NCBI RefSeq assembly: GCF_003610295.1
Contig: NZ_RAPV01000001.1
Coordinates: forward strand, 6,634,001 to 6,698,000
DNA length: 64,000 nt
DNA from: Paraburkholderia sp. BL23I1N1
GTDB lineage: Bacteria; Pseudomonadota; Gammaproteobacteria; Burkholderiales; Burkholderiaceae
Direction: 5' to 3'
In this document: piece after piece, positions 53,608 to 62,792 of the stretch
How positions within the stretch are numbered: the stretch's first letter is position 1
How the letters are laid out: each line of letters opens with the position of its first letter
The notes under the pieces: generated by a model
What the model was told of the DNA's origin: nothing
Databases searched by the model: none
The model's input: only the letters and a program-made list of their open reading frames with translations
Translations under genes and position numbers: made by a program

Positions 53608-54639
53608 ATGCGAGCAATCCATGACACGGTATGCACGGTACGTATTGCAATTCTTGCCGGGGTGATTTCACTGCTTACCGCATGCGGCGGACATGGAGGC
53701 GATTCGAGTGGCGGCAGTGGCACAGCCCCTCCCCCGGGCGGCGTCAATCTGCAAGTGGTCTCGTTCGGCGACAGCCTCTCGGACGTCGGGACCTTTGCGC
53801 CGATCGCCAGCGCGGTTGGCGGCGGGCGTTTCACGACCAATCCGGGACAGGTGTGGACCCAGAACGTGGCGCAGTACTACGGCGGCACGCTAAGCGCTGC
53901 GTTTACGATCGACATCACGCATAAATTGACTGCGCAAAACGGTCTCGGCTATGCCGAGGGCGGCGCCACGGTGGCAACGCCTGCCAACCTGTACGACTTT
54001 CTTACCGACGTAATCGGCAATATCGAAATGCCGGTCAACCAGCAGGTGTCGAGCTATCTGAACACGCACGGGAGCTTCAATTCCAGTCAACTGGTGCTGG
54101 TCTGGGCCGGCGCAAACGACGTGCTTCGCGCCGGTTCGCTGCCGGCCGCGGCGCCCACCATGCAAACGGCGGCAACCACCCTTGCTCAGGTTGTTGGGCA
54201 GATCGTTCAGAACGGCGCCACGCATGTTGTGGTGGTCAATGTGCCGAATGTCGGCCTCTCGCCCAAAGGCATCGCCGCGTCCGACGGCGGGGCCAATCTG
54301 ACCCAGCTATCGCAACTCTTCAACCAGGACCTGAACGCTGCCTTGCAAGCCGATGGCCTGCAAGGCAAAGTGATCCAGATCGATTCTTATACATGGGTTG
54401 ACCAGATCATCGCGAACGCTCAGGCCAACGGCTTCGCGGTGACGAACACCGGCCAGGCGTGCGACCCCACGAAAACGCCGGATGACACATCGCTCCTGTG
54501 CTCACCGGCAACCTATGTGACGGCCAATGCCGACCAGACCTATATGTTCGCCGATGACCTTCATCCGACGACACATCTGCATGCGCTATTCGCCAAGTAT
54601 GTGGAGCAGCAGATCGCCCTGAGTGGACTGGGTCACTGA
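53608..54639 (+). CDS. GDSL/SGNH-family esterase lipoprotein
   Basis: A 343-aa hydrolase. The signal ends in LLTAC (lipid-modified Cys ~26), then a Gly/Ser-rich linker. Block I is SFGDSLSDVG (about residue 54, nucleophile Ser), block III WAGANDVL (about 170) and block V DDLHPTTHLH (about 324), so the Ser-Asp-His set is complete. GGAGG is placed 7 bases before the ATG at 53608. It is probably anchored at the outer membrane facing out or in the periplasm. Lipids or short esters are the likely substrates. It is a single gene. Confidence 0.9.
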   Translation: MRAIHDTVCTVRIAILAGVISLLTACGGHGGDSSGGSGTAPPPGGVNLQVVSFGDSLSDVGTFAPIASAVGGGRFTTNPGQVWTQNVAQYYGGTLSAAFTIDITHKLTAQNGLGYAEGGATVATPANLYDFLTDVIGNIEMPVNQQVSSYLNTHGSFNSSQLVLVWAGANDVLRAGSLPAAAPTMQTAATTLAQVVGQIVQNGATHVVVVNVPNVGLSPKGIAASDGGANLTQLSQLFNQDLNAALQADGLQGKVIQIDSYTWVDQIIANAQANGFAVTNTGQACDPTKTPDDTSLLCSPATYVTANADQTYMFADDLHPTTHLHALFAKYVEQQIALSGLGH

Positions 54640-54775
54640 GCGGGAATCACAGTAGAACTTAGCGTATCCGTTACTTTCGCCACGGACGGATCTCCGATGA
54701 GGCCATTGCCGCTCTCGATCCGTCCTGCAAAGCATCTGCAAGCATGCGTTTCGCGCGTCGACCGTGACGCTGGCG

Positions 54776-55543
54776 TCATTTCAGGCTGCCGGCAAGAAAC
54801 TGCCCCAGCCGTTCGCTTTTCGGATTGACCAGGATCTCTCGCGGGTTCCCTTCTTCTTCGATTTTGCCTTTGTGCAGAAAGACCACGTGATTCGACACGT
54901 TGCGAGCGAATCCCATTTCGTGCGTGACCACGATCATCGTGCGCCCTTCTTCAGCCAACGCCTGCATGACTTTCAACACTTCGCCGACCAGTTCCGGGTC
55001 AAGCGCCGAAGTGGGTTCGTCGAACAGCATGACTTCGGGCTCCATTGCCAGTGCGCGCGCAATCGCCACCCGCTGTTGCTGGCCGCCGGACAGATGAGCC
55101 GGATATTTGCTTTCCGTGCCGGCCACGAGTCCGACCTTGGCCAGGTATTTGCGAGCCCGCGTCTCCGCTTCGGCCCGGCTCAAACCCAACACGCTCACGG
55201 GCGCTTCGATGATATTTTCGAGCACGGTCATGTGTGCCCACAAGTTGAAGTGCTGAAACACCATCGATAGCTTGGCGCGCATTTTCTGCAGTTGCTTGCG
55301 ATCGCTCACTTGCAATGCGCCTTTTCTGTCCCGCTTCGTCTGGATCTCTTCCGCGTCGACGGTGATACGCCCGGAACAAGGCTGCTCAAGAAAGTTTATG
55401 CAACGCAAAAACGTGCTTTTCCCCGAGCCGCTCGAACCGATGATGCTGATGACATCGCCGGCCTTTGCCTTGAGCGAGACGCCCTTCAGAACCTCGTTGT
55501 CACCAAACTTCTTGTGCAGGTCGTCGACAGTCAGCTTATACAT
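54776..55543 (-). CDS. Histidine/basic amino acid ABC transporter ATP-binding protein (HisP-like)
   Basis: A 255-aa ATPase with Walker [10 protein letters not shown] (about 38), the long insert of the HisP group ([20 protein letters not shown]), signature LSGGQQQR, and Walker [16 protein letters not shown] at 55543 is favoured over a TTG two codons upstream. It is the distal gene of the importer operon with both permeases and the binding protein. It hydrolyses ATP to import histidine, arginine, lysine or ornithine. Confidence 0.93.
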   Translation of the reverse strand: MYKLTVDDLHKKFGDNEVLKGVSLKAKAGDVISIIGSSGSGKSTFLRCINFLEQPCSGRITVDAEEIQTKRDRKGALQVSDRKQLQKMRAKLSMVFQHFNLWAHMTVLENIIEAPVSVLGLSRAEAETRARKYLAKVGLVAGTESKYPAHLSGGQQQRVAIARALAMEPEVMLFDEPTSALDPELVGEVLKVMQALAEEGRTMIVVTHEMGFARNVSNHVVFLHKGKIEEEGNPREILVNPKSERLGQFLAGSLK

Positions 55544-55580
55544 TCTCAATACACTCCATCTTGGCTGCGGGTAGCCGGGT

Positions 55581-56294
55581 TCAATGCCCTTGCGGCTTCA
55601 GAAAGGCCAGCAAGCGTGTTTCCATCCGGCGAAACGCCCAGACCAGCGTAAAGACGATGGCGGCATACAGCAGGGCGGCAATGCCGTATGCCTGGAAGGA
55701 AGCGTAGGTTGCGGAGTTGACGTCGCGCGTCACTTTCAGAATGTCGGGTACGGTGGCGGTGAAAGCGAGCGTTGTTGCGTGCAGCATCAGAATGACTTCG
55801 TTGCTGTAGTTGGGCAGCGCTCGCCGCAACGCGGACGGCAGGATAATGCGGGTGTAGAGCTTGAATTTCGACATGCCGAAGGCCTGGCCGGCCTCGATCT
55901 CGCCATAAGAGGTCGCCTTGATCGCGCCGGCAAAGATCTCCGTGGCGTATGCGCACTCGTTCAGCGCAAACGCGAGAAGCGTGCAATTCATCGCACTCCG
56001 GAAGAAGGCGTCGAGCAGTGCGTGCGAATGCACGACCTGGAGGCTGTAGAGACCGGTATAGCAGAGCAGCAGCTGAACATAGAGCGGCGTGCCGCGAAAG
56101 ACATACGTATAGAGCCAAACCGGTCCGGAGATGAAGCGGTTACGCGAGGAGCGCGCCACGGCCAGGGGAACGGCGAGACCGAAACCCAGTCCGATCGATG
56201 CGACGAGCAGCCACAGGGTAATGACAAGACCGGTGTAGTGATAGCCGTCGGTGTACAGATAGTTTTGCCAGTATTGCCTGACGAGTTCAATCAC
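55581..56294 (-). CDS. Basic amino acid ABC transporter permease (HisM-like)
   Basis: A 237-aa membrane permease of the HisMQ family. The coupling motif [20 protein letters not shown], then [15 protein letters not shown], is near residue 130-165. About five TMs. Its ATG at 56294 overlaps the HisQ-like stop (ATGA). Confidence 0.93.
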   Translation of the reverse strand: MIELVRQYWQNYLYTDGYHYTGLVITLWLLVASIGLGFGLAVPLAVARSSRNRFISGPVWLYTYVFRGTPLYVQLLLCYTGLYSLQVVHSHALLDAFFRSAMNCTLLAFALNECAYATEIFAGAIKATSYGEIEAGQAFGMSKFKLYTRIILPSALRRALPNYSNEVILMLHATTLAFTATVPDILKVTRDVNSATYASFQAYGIAALLYAAIVFTLVWAFRRMETRLLAFLKPQGH

Positions 56295-56980
56295 AGCGCT
56301 GCCCTCCGGACGCCCATCGAGTAACGCTTTTCCAGCCAGATCAATACCAGGTTCGATACGGTGGTGATCACCAGATAGATCGCACCGGCGGTCAACGTGA
56401 AGAAGAAAAACTGCAACGTACTCTTGCCCGCATCCTGCGACGCCTTGACCACGTCGGAGAGGCCGATGATCGAGACCAGCGCGGTGGCCTTGACCAGCAC
56501 CTGCCAGTTGTTGCCGATACCGGGCAGTGCGAAGCGCATCATTTGCGGGAACATGATCCGGCTAAATACGCGCCATGAACTCATGCCGTAGGCGAAGCCT
56601 GCCTCGAGTTGCCCGCGAGGCACAGCGAGAAAAGCGCCGCGAAATGTCTCGGTAAAGTAGGCCCCGTAGATAAAACCCAGCGTGATGACGCCGGCAATAA
56701 ACGGGTCGATGTCGATCTGATCGACACCCAGCGAGTCGGTCAGATCATTGAGCAGGATCTGAATGCCGTAGAACAGCAGCAGCATCAGAACGAGGTCGGG
56801 AACCGCGCGAATCAGCGTCGTGTAAATCGTGCCGATGCGGGACAGCACGCGGTTGGGCGACAGTTTCGCCGCCGCACCGCCAAGACCCAGCAGAAACGAA
56901 GCGCCTAGCGACAACATCGCCAGCTTGATCGTTTCCCACATGCCCGCAAGAAGTAGCGGGCCAAACCCGTGAAATAACAT
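56291..56980 (-). CDS. Basic amino acid ABC transporter permease (HisQ-like)
   Basis: A 229-aa membrane permease with the family coupling motif QLEAGFAYGMSSWRVFSRIM, then FPQMMRFALPGIGNNW, near residue 120-155, and about five TMs. It pairs with the HisM-like protein. A 65-base gap separates it from the binding protein gene. Confidence 0.93.
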   Translation of the reverse strand: MLFHGFGPLLLAGMWETIKLAMLSLGASFLLGLGGAAAKLSPNRVLSRIGTIYTTLIRAVPDLVLMLLLFYGIQILLNDLTDSLGVDQIDIDPFIAGVITLGFIYGAYFTETFRGAFLAVPRGQLEAGFAYGMSSWRVFSRIMFPQMMRFALPGIGNNWQVLVKATALVSIIGLSDVVKASQDAGKSTLQFFFFTLTAGAIYLVITTVSNLVLIWLEKRYSMGVRRAAL

Positions 56981-57045
56981 GCCTAGATATCCTTGATGGC
57001 GAGGCGTTTGATCGCGGCGGCGGAGAAAAGTGCCTGGGCTACCGC

Positions 57046-57819
57046 TCAGCTGCCATAGACGTCGAAGTCGAAATACTTCTTCTCGATCTTCTTGTAGGTG
57101 CCGTCCTTGATCATGTCGACGATGGCCTTGTCGACCTTCACCTTCAGATCGGCGTCTTCCTTGCGCATGCCGATGCCCGCACCATTGCCGAGCACCTTCT
57201 CGTCGACGATATCCTTGCCCGCGAATGCGAAGCCCGTGCCGCGCGGCGTCTTCAGGAAGCCGATTTCAGCCTCCACCGCGTCTTGCAGCGAAGCGTCGAG
57301 GCGCCCCGAAAGCAGGTCGGTATAGACCTGGTCCTGGTTCTGGTACGGCACGATCTTGGCGCCCTTCGGCTCCCAATAGGTCTTCGCGTACGTTTCCTGG
57401 ATCGTGCCCTGCTCGACACCGATGGTCTTGCCGGCCATCGCCTGCGGCGTTGGCAGCAATGACGAACCCGCCTTTGCGACGAGGCGCGTCGGTGTGTTGA
57501 ACAGCTTCGCCGAGAAGGCAACCTGTTCCGCGCGCTGCGGCGTCATGGACATCGACGACAGCACGCCGTCGAACTTCTTCGCTTTCAGCGCCGGGATCAT
57601 GCCGTCGAAGTCGTTTTCGACCCACACGCATTTGGCCTTCAGACGCGCGCAGATTTCGTTGCCGAGATCGACGTCGAAGCCGACGAGCTTGCCGTCCGTA
57701 GCCTTTGATTCAAACGGCGGATAGCTGGCATCCACGCCGAACCGGACAGTCGACCAATCTTTTGCATACGCACCGGTTGCAATGGCCGCAAGCGCGACGC
57801 ACAGGACTAACTTCTTCAT
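57046..57819 (-). CDS. Basic amino acid ABC transporter binding protein (HisJ/ArgT-like)
   Basis: A 257-aa periplasmic protein. A signal peptide (KLVLCVALAAIATGAYA) precedes KDWSTVRFGVDASYPPFESK and LVGFDVDLGNEICARL; FDGMIPALKAKKFDGVLSSM is the typical central motif. It captures histidine/arginine/lysine/ornithine for the permease complex. It is the first gene of the operon, and its upstream region carries repeated HutC-type operators. Confidence 0.94.
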   Translation of the reverse strand: MKKLVLCVALAAIATGAYAKDWSTVRFGVDASYPPFESKATDGKLVGFDVDLGNEICARLKAKCVWVENDFDGMIPALKAKKFDGVLSSMSMTPQRAEQVAFSAKLFNTPTRLVAKAGSSLLPTPQAMAGKTIGVEQGTIQETYAKTYWEPKGAKIVPYQNQDQVYTDLLSGRLDASLQDAVEAEIGFLKTPRGTGFAFAGKDIVDEKVLGNGAGIGMRKEDADLKVKVDKAIVDMIKDGTYKKIEKKYFDFDVYGS

Positions 57820-57902
57820 AAACTCTCCAGAGGCGATCTTCGAGGCGCTGAACGGTGCAGGAGGTGAACCGCCTCCAAGCCGTGAATTCTGCCCATCGAT
57901 GT

Positions 57903-57912
57903 TGTATAGACA
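57903..57912. promoter_or_regulatory. HutC-type GntR operator motif 1
   Basis: TGTATAGACA fits the published GTnTAnAC core of the HutC subfamily of GntR regulators. It lies 84 bases upstream of the binding-protein start. Confidence 0.65.
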
Positions 57913-57953
57913 TGGTGATTTTCTTTTTCGTCCGCGCTTGCATCACCCGATGT

Positions 57954-57963
57954 TGTCTAGACA
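57954..57963. promoter_or_regulatory. HutC-type GntR operator motif 2
   Basis: TGTCTAGACA is a perfect 10-bp palindrome with the GTnTAnAC core, 51 bases from motif 1. Confidence 0.65.
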
Positions 57964-58099
57964 TCATGGTAGGAGTCGACTTTGAACCATGCAACTAGGG
58001 TTTGCGCGTATGATGCGCGATTTACGCTCGAATTAATGGGATTTTACAAACACATTCAACAAGTTTGTCGATCGCGGTTGCTATGCAAGTTAGCTAAGT

Positions 58100-58109
58100 T
58101 GTATATACA
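58100..58109. promoter_or_regulatory. HutC-type GntR operator motif 3
   Basis: TGTATATACA is a perfect 10-bp palindrome with the same core, in the gap between the importer operon and the lysE-type gene. Confidence 0.65.
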
Positions 58110-58136
58110 TAAAAGGCTTACTGGCTATCGTATTGC

Positions 58137-58146
58137 TGTATAGACA
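58137..58146. promoter_or_regulatory. HutC-type GntR operator motif 4
   Basis: TGTATAGACA repeats motif 1 exactly, 37 bases from motif 3 and 58 bases downstream of the LysE-family stop. No gene is seen in 57820-58204. Confidence 0.6.
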
Positions 58147-58204
58147 GGCACCTCATCGGCGAAGATTTGAACGGCCGCCGCATGGGTATCCGCAGTCTCC
58201 GGTT

Positions 58205-58813
58205 TCAGCCGAACGCGACATAAGCCGCCACGAGGATCATGCAGAGGCCGAAGACCCATCCCTGAATCCGCATTGCCCGCGCCGATCGAAACCGGCGAAG
58301 AATCAACCGACCGCCAACTATCCACGGCAAGTGGCAAGCCACACACACGACAAGAAACGCAACCGCGAGTTGGAAGACCTGTGCCGGGAGCGCCTGAGCC
58401 GGATCGAGAAACTGGGAGAACATCACCAGGATCATCGAGTGAATCTTGGGATTGAGGATCACGGAAAGAAATCCGTCTCCGGCACGAAGCCGCACACTGC
58501 CCTCTTCGCTGCTGTTTGCCGATTCGGCCGACGAACGGAAGAATCCCCAGGCTAGATAGAGCAGATAAGCGGTGCCCGCCCACTTGAGCACCATCTGGAA
58601 TTCAGGGTGGCCATGCAGTGCCTTCCCCAAGCCCATTCCATAGATAAGACACAGCGCCACGTTCGCCGTCTCGAAGCCGGCCCAGAATGGAATCGAACCG
58701 GCCACGCCGAATCGACCACCGGCGGTCGCGAGAACCGTATTGCCGGGACCGGGACTCACGACCATGGGTACGGTGTAGCCAAAAAACAGGATCCAGATGT
58801 TCCATGAAATCAT
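58205..58813 (-). CDS. LysE/RhtB-family amino acid exporter
   Basis: A 202-aa membrane protein with six hydrophobic segments. The N-terminal VSPGPGNTVLATAGGRFGVA (residues 19-38) is the LysE/RhtB hallmark; NPKIHSMILVMFSQF near 122 is conserved in the family. It exports amino acids or related metabolites. It is divergent from the LysR-type gene at 58912, which probably controls it. The nearby amino acid importer may make these two units functionally linked, but they have separate promoters. Confidence 0.9.
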   Translation of the reverse strand: MISWNIWILFFGYTVPMVVSPGPGNTVLATAGGRFGVAGSIPFWAGFETANVALCLIYGMGLGKALHGHPEFQMVLKWAGTAYLLYLAWGFFRSSAESANSSEEGSVRLRAGDGFLSVILNPKIHSMILVMFSQFLDPAQALPAQVFQLAVAFLVVCVACHLPWIVGGRLILRRFRSARAMRIQGWVFGLCMILVAAYVAFG

Positions 58814-58911
58814 GAATAAACCTCACGTCGGCAATAAGTGGGGGACAGCGCGTCCGTCCAGGGACTGTGATTAGAAGCGACTTCCTCCCGGGTCACAAAC
58901 GGGTTATCTTC

Positions 58912-59817
58912 ATGCTCTCGATAAAACAAAGTAATCGACCGATCCATGCGACGCCTGCCCCGCTCGGTGCACTGCGTGCCTTTGAGGCTGCGGCGAAGCA
59001 CCTGAGCTTTACCCGTGCCGCGGCTGAACTTTGTGTGACGCAAGCCGCCATCAGTCATCAAATCCGTCAGCTCGAGGATTGGCTGGGCACGCGCCTTTTC
59101 GAGCGCCGGGGACATGCGCTGAAGCTCACCGCAAAGGGCGAAACCTATCTTCCGGAACTGAGCGGCGCCTTCGATCGCATCGCGGCGGCAACCGTGCGCT
59201 TAATGGAACCTGACGAGCAGCCGTTGCGCATTACTGTTCTGCCGTCGTTCGCTTCGCGTTGGCTGGTGCCGCGTCTTGAAGCGTTTCGCGCCTTGCATCC
59301 GGAAGTCGACGTCCGCCTCGATAGTTCGGCCGATGTCTGGACGTTTGCCACCGAACGCTTCGATCTCGCCATTCGCTCAGGACTCGGGAAATGGACAGGC
59401 CTGAAGGCCGATCTGATCGCCCGGGAGACCTTGAGTCCGGTCTGTAGTCCGAAGCTTATCGATGGGCCACCCGCCATTCGGGTTCCGGCTGACTTGCGCC
59501 ACGTGCGCTTGCTGCACGACACGCCGAGGCAGGGGTGGCAGCGCTGGTGTGACGAGGCTGGGGTGGATGGGCTCGATATGGATGCAGGCGCTTCGTTTAA
59601 CGACGCCAGCCTCGCCTTGCAAGCCGCAGTGGACGGACAGGGGGTAGCGCTAGGCCGGCTCACGCTCGCTCAGGATGAGCTTCGGAGTGGCCGTCTGGTA
59701 CGGCCTTTCGACATTGCGTTGCCCAACGACTACAGTTACTGGCTTGTCTATCCGTCCGCAGCACTGAACCGACCTAACGCCGCCGCTTTCCGCAGATGGC
59801 TGTTGTCGGAAGCATGA
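58912..59817 (+). CDS. LysR-family regulator (GcvA-like)
   Basis: A 301-aa regulator. HTH: LRAFEAAAKHLSFTRAAAEL, then CVTQAAISHQIRQLEDWLG. The effector domain starts at LRITVLPSFASRWLVPRLEA, a phrase typical of the GcvA group. ATG at 58912 is chosen; an earlier GTG at 58867 is possible. It lies 98 bases from the divergent lysE-type gene. Confidence 0.9.
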   Translation: MLSIKQSNRPIHATPAPLGALRAFEAAAKHLSFTRAAAELCVTQAAISHQIRQLEDWLGTRLFERRGHALKLTAKGETYLPELSGAFDRIAAATVRLMEPDEQPLRITVLPSFASRWLVPRLEAFRALHPEVDVRLDSSADVWTFATERFDLAIRSGLGKWTGLKADLIARETLSPVCSPKLIDGPPAIRVPADLRHVRLLHDTPRQGWQRWCDEAGVDGLDMDAGASFNDASLALQAAVDGQGVALGRLTLAQDELRSGRLVRPFDIALPNDYSYWLVYPSAALNRPNAAAFRRWLLSEA

Positions 59818-59830
59818 GGAGACAGATGTT

Positions 59831-60112
59831 ATGGAACGCGCCGATTTTCTCGCCGCCACCCGGCAGTTGGCGGCAGCCGCCGAGATTCTAGCCAGGTCCG
59901 GCCCCAAGGACCGGCGGTCCGATGCGCAGCAAATGCTCGCGTTCTTTCGCCAATACGACAGTCCAGGCCCTGGTTTGAACGCGTTCGCAACGTCCGACGA
60001 CGCGCTGATCGCGCGCACGGGTCACGCCGCGCTCACTATGGCTGGACGCAATGAGTTTGCCGCGTCGCACGCGCTTCTTCAGCAGGCGCGCTCGCTTTTG
60101 CCCCCTACGTGA
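59831..60112 (+). CDS. Hypothetical protein
   Basis: A 93-aa alanine-rich, helical product (ADFLAATRQLAAAAEILARS). GAGGAGAC precedes the ATG at 59831, and it starts 13 bases after the LysR stop, suggesting co-transcription. Its end overlaps the convergent ROK kinase gene by 8 bases. No family recognised. Confidence 0.6.
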   Translation: MERADFLAATRQLAAAAEILARSGPKDRRSDAQQMLAFFRQYDSPGPGLNAFATSDDALIARTGHAALTMAGRNEFAASHALLQQARSLLPPT

Positions 60113-61127
60113 AAGCGGCTGTCACGCGCGCTGCCGGTGCATCGACGGAGACAGTCCCGTAAGCGACCTCTGACCGGCGCAACGCCCACGCATCGCTCGC
60201 GGCCACAATCGCGCCCTGCAAGGCGGCACCATGACCGAAAGCTGCGATTGCCACCTCAGGCGGATAAGGCACGGCTCGTGCCAGCAGCGAACGAATACCG
60301 TCAGTAATGCCTGGGATACGCGCCATACCGCCGCCGATCACGATTCGCGACGGGTCCAGCATCAGCGTCAGATTGGCGACGTGCCTCGCGAGAGCTTCGA
60401 ACGCGTCTTTGATCAGCGCCGCCACCTGTGGCACGGAATCTTGCAACGCAAACGCTTCGCGCGCACTGACATCCCGCCCCAGTAGCCCGCTTACGCGAAC
60501 GCCAATCGCGCGACCGGAAACGAAGTTTTCCAGCGACGCGCCGCCATCGGCGAACAGCACGTCGTCCGGGACGCCACGCAACTGGTAGCCGATCTCGCCG
60601 GCCGCGCCGTTCGCGCCGCGCAGCACCCGTCCATCGATCACCGCGGCCGCCGCCAGACCGGTCCCCAGGTTCAGGTACAGGCCACAATCGATTCCGGCAA
60701 GCGCGCCGCAGCGCGCTTCTGCTAACGCCGCGGCTTTGACGTCGGTCTCGACCGTGACGCAGTGGGTCGCGAAGCCTGCGCGCAACTCATCGTACAGAGC
60801 GAGCTGATCCCAACCGGGATTGTTCGGCGCGAGCCGGATACCGTCGGGTTCGATGATGCCGGGGGTGACCGCGGCCACCGCCAGCAACCGCCGCTCCATG
60901 CCGGCAAGCGTCTTCGAGATCAGGGCCCGCGCCGCTTCGAACATGCGCCGCATGACGGTCTGCGCACCCTGCTCCGCCAAAGTCGGAATTTCAGCTTCAT
61001 GCAGGCGCTCTCCCGCTGGCGTCGTGGTCGCCATGGCGATCTTGGTGCCGCCGAAATCGATAGCCAGCAGGAATCCATTTGCATCAGCGCCGGCGCGCTG
61101 GATTTCAACACTGTCTTTAACGTGCAT
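60105..61127 (-). CDS. ROK-family sugar kinase-like protein
   Basis: A 340-aa ROK protein. The phosphate-binding motif AIDFGGTKIAMAT is near residue 22, NPGWDQLALYDEL near 110, the catalytic-type Asp in VETDVKAAALAEARCG near 130, and LNLGTGLAAAAVIDGRVLRG near 155. The usual zinc motif CxCGxxGCxE is not found. No HTH, so an enzyme rather than a repressor is likely. Its ATG at 61127 lies inside the end of the permease gene (11-base overlap). The sugar is unknown. Confidence 0.86.
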   Translation of the reverse strand: MHVKDSVEIQRAGADANGFLLAIDFGGTKIAMATTTPAGERLHEAEIPTLAEQGAQTVMRRMFEAARALISKTLAGMERRLLAVAAVTPGIIEPDGIRLAPNNPGWDQLALYDELRAGFATHCVTVETDVKAAALAEARCGALAGIDCGLYLNLGTGLAAAAVIDGRVLRGANGAAGEIGYQLRGVPDDVLFADGGASLENFVSGRAIGVRVSGLLGRDVSAREAFALQDSVPQVAALIKDAFEALARHVANLTLMLDPSRIVIGGGMARIPGITDGIRSLLARAVPYPPEVAIAAFGHGAALQGAIVAASDAWALRRSEVAYGTVSVDAPAARVTAAFT

Positions 61128-62589
61128 GCGCGTTGGTATTCTCGGTTGCAATACTGTCCGCCTGGCGTTCGAGAAACACTTCACGAATGGGCTTGGGGCC
61201 AAACGGCCATTGCCGGGCAACACGCGCCCAGATCAGGAACGCGATCAATCCCAGAACAAGCCAGGCCGTCGACATCACTTGCGACTGACGGTCGGTCGCA
61301 TAGAAAACATAGAGCCAGCCAATCAGCGCAACAAGACTCGGCACCGGATAGAGCCACTGGCGATACGGACGATGCAATGTCGGCTGACGGCGACGCAGCA
61401 CCGTCAATGCCGCGATCTGCGCCACCGACTGCAGCAACACCGCGACGGCGACCAGCATATTGATCACGGCGGTCAGATCGAAAAACGTTCCGGCCGCGGT
61501 GACCACGCCCATGACCAGCAACGCGACGTGCGGAAAATTGTGCTTCGGATGCAGCTTGCCGAACGCGGCGAGAAACACGCCGTCGCGCGCCGCATAGAAA
61601 GGCACGCGTGACCCACCGAGCAATCCTGCAAAGACCGACGCAAACGCCGCCACCAGGATCAACACGGTGACGAACGCCGCCGCTGTATGCCCCCAATTGC
61701 GCGACACGACCAGCGATGCAACCGAAGTCGATTTGGCCACGTCCTGCCAGGGCACCGTGCCGATCACACCGACGTTCAACGCGAGGTAAAGAACCATCAT
61801 GGCGATGATCGACACGATGATCGAGCGAGGCATGACGCGTCCGGGATTCTTCAGTTCGTCGCCCATGTACGCCGTCGTGTTGTAGCCGGCGTAGTCGTAG
61901 ATGGCGATGATCAGGCCCGCGCCGAGGCCCGTGAAGAACTTGCCGATATCGCCCGCGTCGGGCGGCAGCGTCGTTGCGAGGCTCAGATGGAAGTTCGAGT
62001 ACGCGGCGGCAATGGTCAGCCCGACCGCCAGCATCATGATGATCCACAGCACCGTGCTCAACGCGCGGATCGATTCGATCCGCCGATAAAGCGCGAGCAC
62101 GACCAGTGCGGTCACCCCGACACTGATCGCGCGGGTTTGCCAGGCCGAAAGACTCGGCAGGAAGAACCCCAGGTACTGAACAAAGCCGATGATGCCCGTG
62201 CTCATGATGAGCGGAATGGACAACATCGCGGTCCAGACGAAGAGAAACGGCATCAGCTTGCCGGTGCGGTACTGGAAGGCTTCGCGCACGTAGAGATACG
62301 TGCCGCCCGCGCCGGGCATCGCGGCGCCGAGCTCCGCCCAGACGAGGCCGTCCGCCATGGCCAGCACCGCGCCGAGAATCCAGCCGACGACGGCAAGTGG
62401 CCCATTCAGCACGGCCACGATAGCCGGGATGGTCAGGAAGGGGCCGATCCCGCAGATCTGAATCATGTTCACCGCAGTTGCCGAGAACAGGCCGACGGAA
62501 CGACGGAAATGCGGCGCGTCGACCGCCGGACGCTCGGCCGCGTCAGCCAGTGCGTTCGAGGACGGCTCCTGCCAGGCGGAATCGCTCAT
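61117..62589 (-). CDS. APC-superfamily amino acid permease
   Basis: A 490-aa permease with about twelve TMs. GLFSATAVNMIQICGIGPFL (about residue 33) and AELGAAMPGAGGTYLYVREA (about 90) are APC hallmarks. AAGGAG precedes the ATG at 62589 at ideal distance. It is the first gene of a two-gene operon with the ROK kinase, and is divergent from the ROK-type repressor at 62793. The substrate is an amino acid or a related cation; the kinase partner hints at an amino sugar or glycosylated amine, which is only inference. Confidence 0.88.
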   Translation of the reverse strand: MSDSAWQEPSSNALADAAERPAVDAPHFRRSVGLFSATAVNMIQICGIGPFLTIPAIVAVLNGPLAVVGWILGAVLAMADGLVWAELGAAMPGAGGTYLYVREAFQYRTGKLMPFLFVWTAMLSIPLIMSTGIIGFVQYLGFFLPSLSAWQTRAISVGVTALVVLALYRRIESIRALSTVLWIIMMLAVGLTIAAAYSNFHLSLATTLPPDAGDIGKFFTGLGAGLIIAIYDYAGYNTTAYMGDELKNPGRVMPRSIIVSIIAMMVLYLALNVGVIGTVPWQDVAKSTSVASLVVSRNWGHTAAAFVTVLILVAAFASVFAGLLGGSRVPFYAARDGVFLAAFGKLHPKHNFPHVALLVMGVVTAAGTFFDLTAVINMLVAVAVLLQSVAQIAALTVLRRRQPTLHRPYRQWLYPVPSLVALIGWLYVFYATDRQSQVMSTAWLVLGLIAFLIWARVARQWPFGPKPIREVFLERQADSIATENTNAHAR

Positions 62590-62661
62590 GTGTGTCTCCT
62601 TGCGGCGCTCGCCGCGTTGATAGCCAGGTGCTCCGGGGTTTATCCATTTTTTTGCGAATGA

Positions 62662-62680
62662 TAGGAAACTTTCTTTACTA
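62662..62680. promoter_or_regulatory. Candidate operator for the ROK repressor
   Basis: TAGGAAA-CTTTC-TTTACTA is a 7-bp inverted repeat with one mismatch and a 5-base spacer, placed in the 203-base divergent region between the permease and the repressor gene. ROK repressors bind AT-rich inverted repeats of this general form. Confidence 0.5.
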
Positions 62681-62792
62681 ATGCAATCCAACCAAAAATG
62701 TTTCAGATCCCTTTTCAGTCCCAATCGACGGCCGCGGCTTGCCCAGCCGGACAGTCGTTGATAGGATCGGCCATCCCGAAACCAGACGCCCC

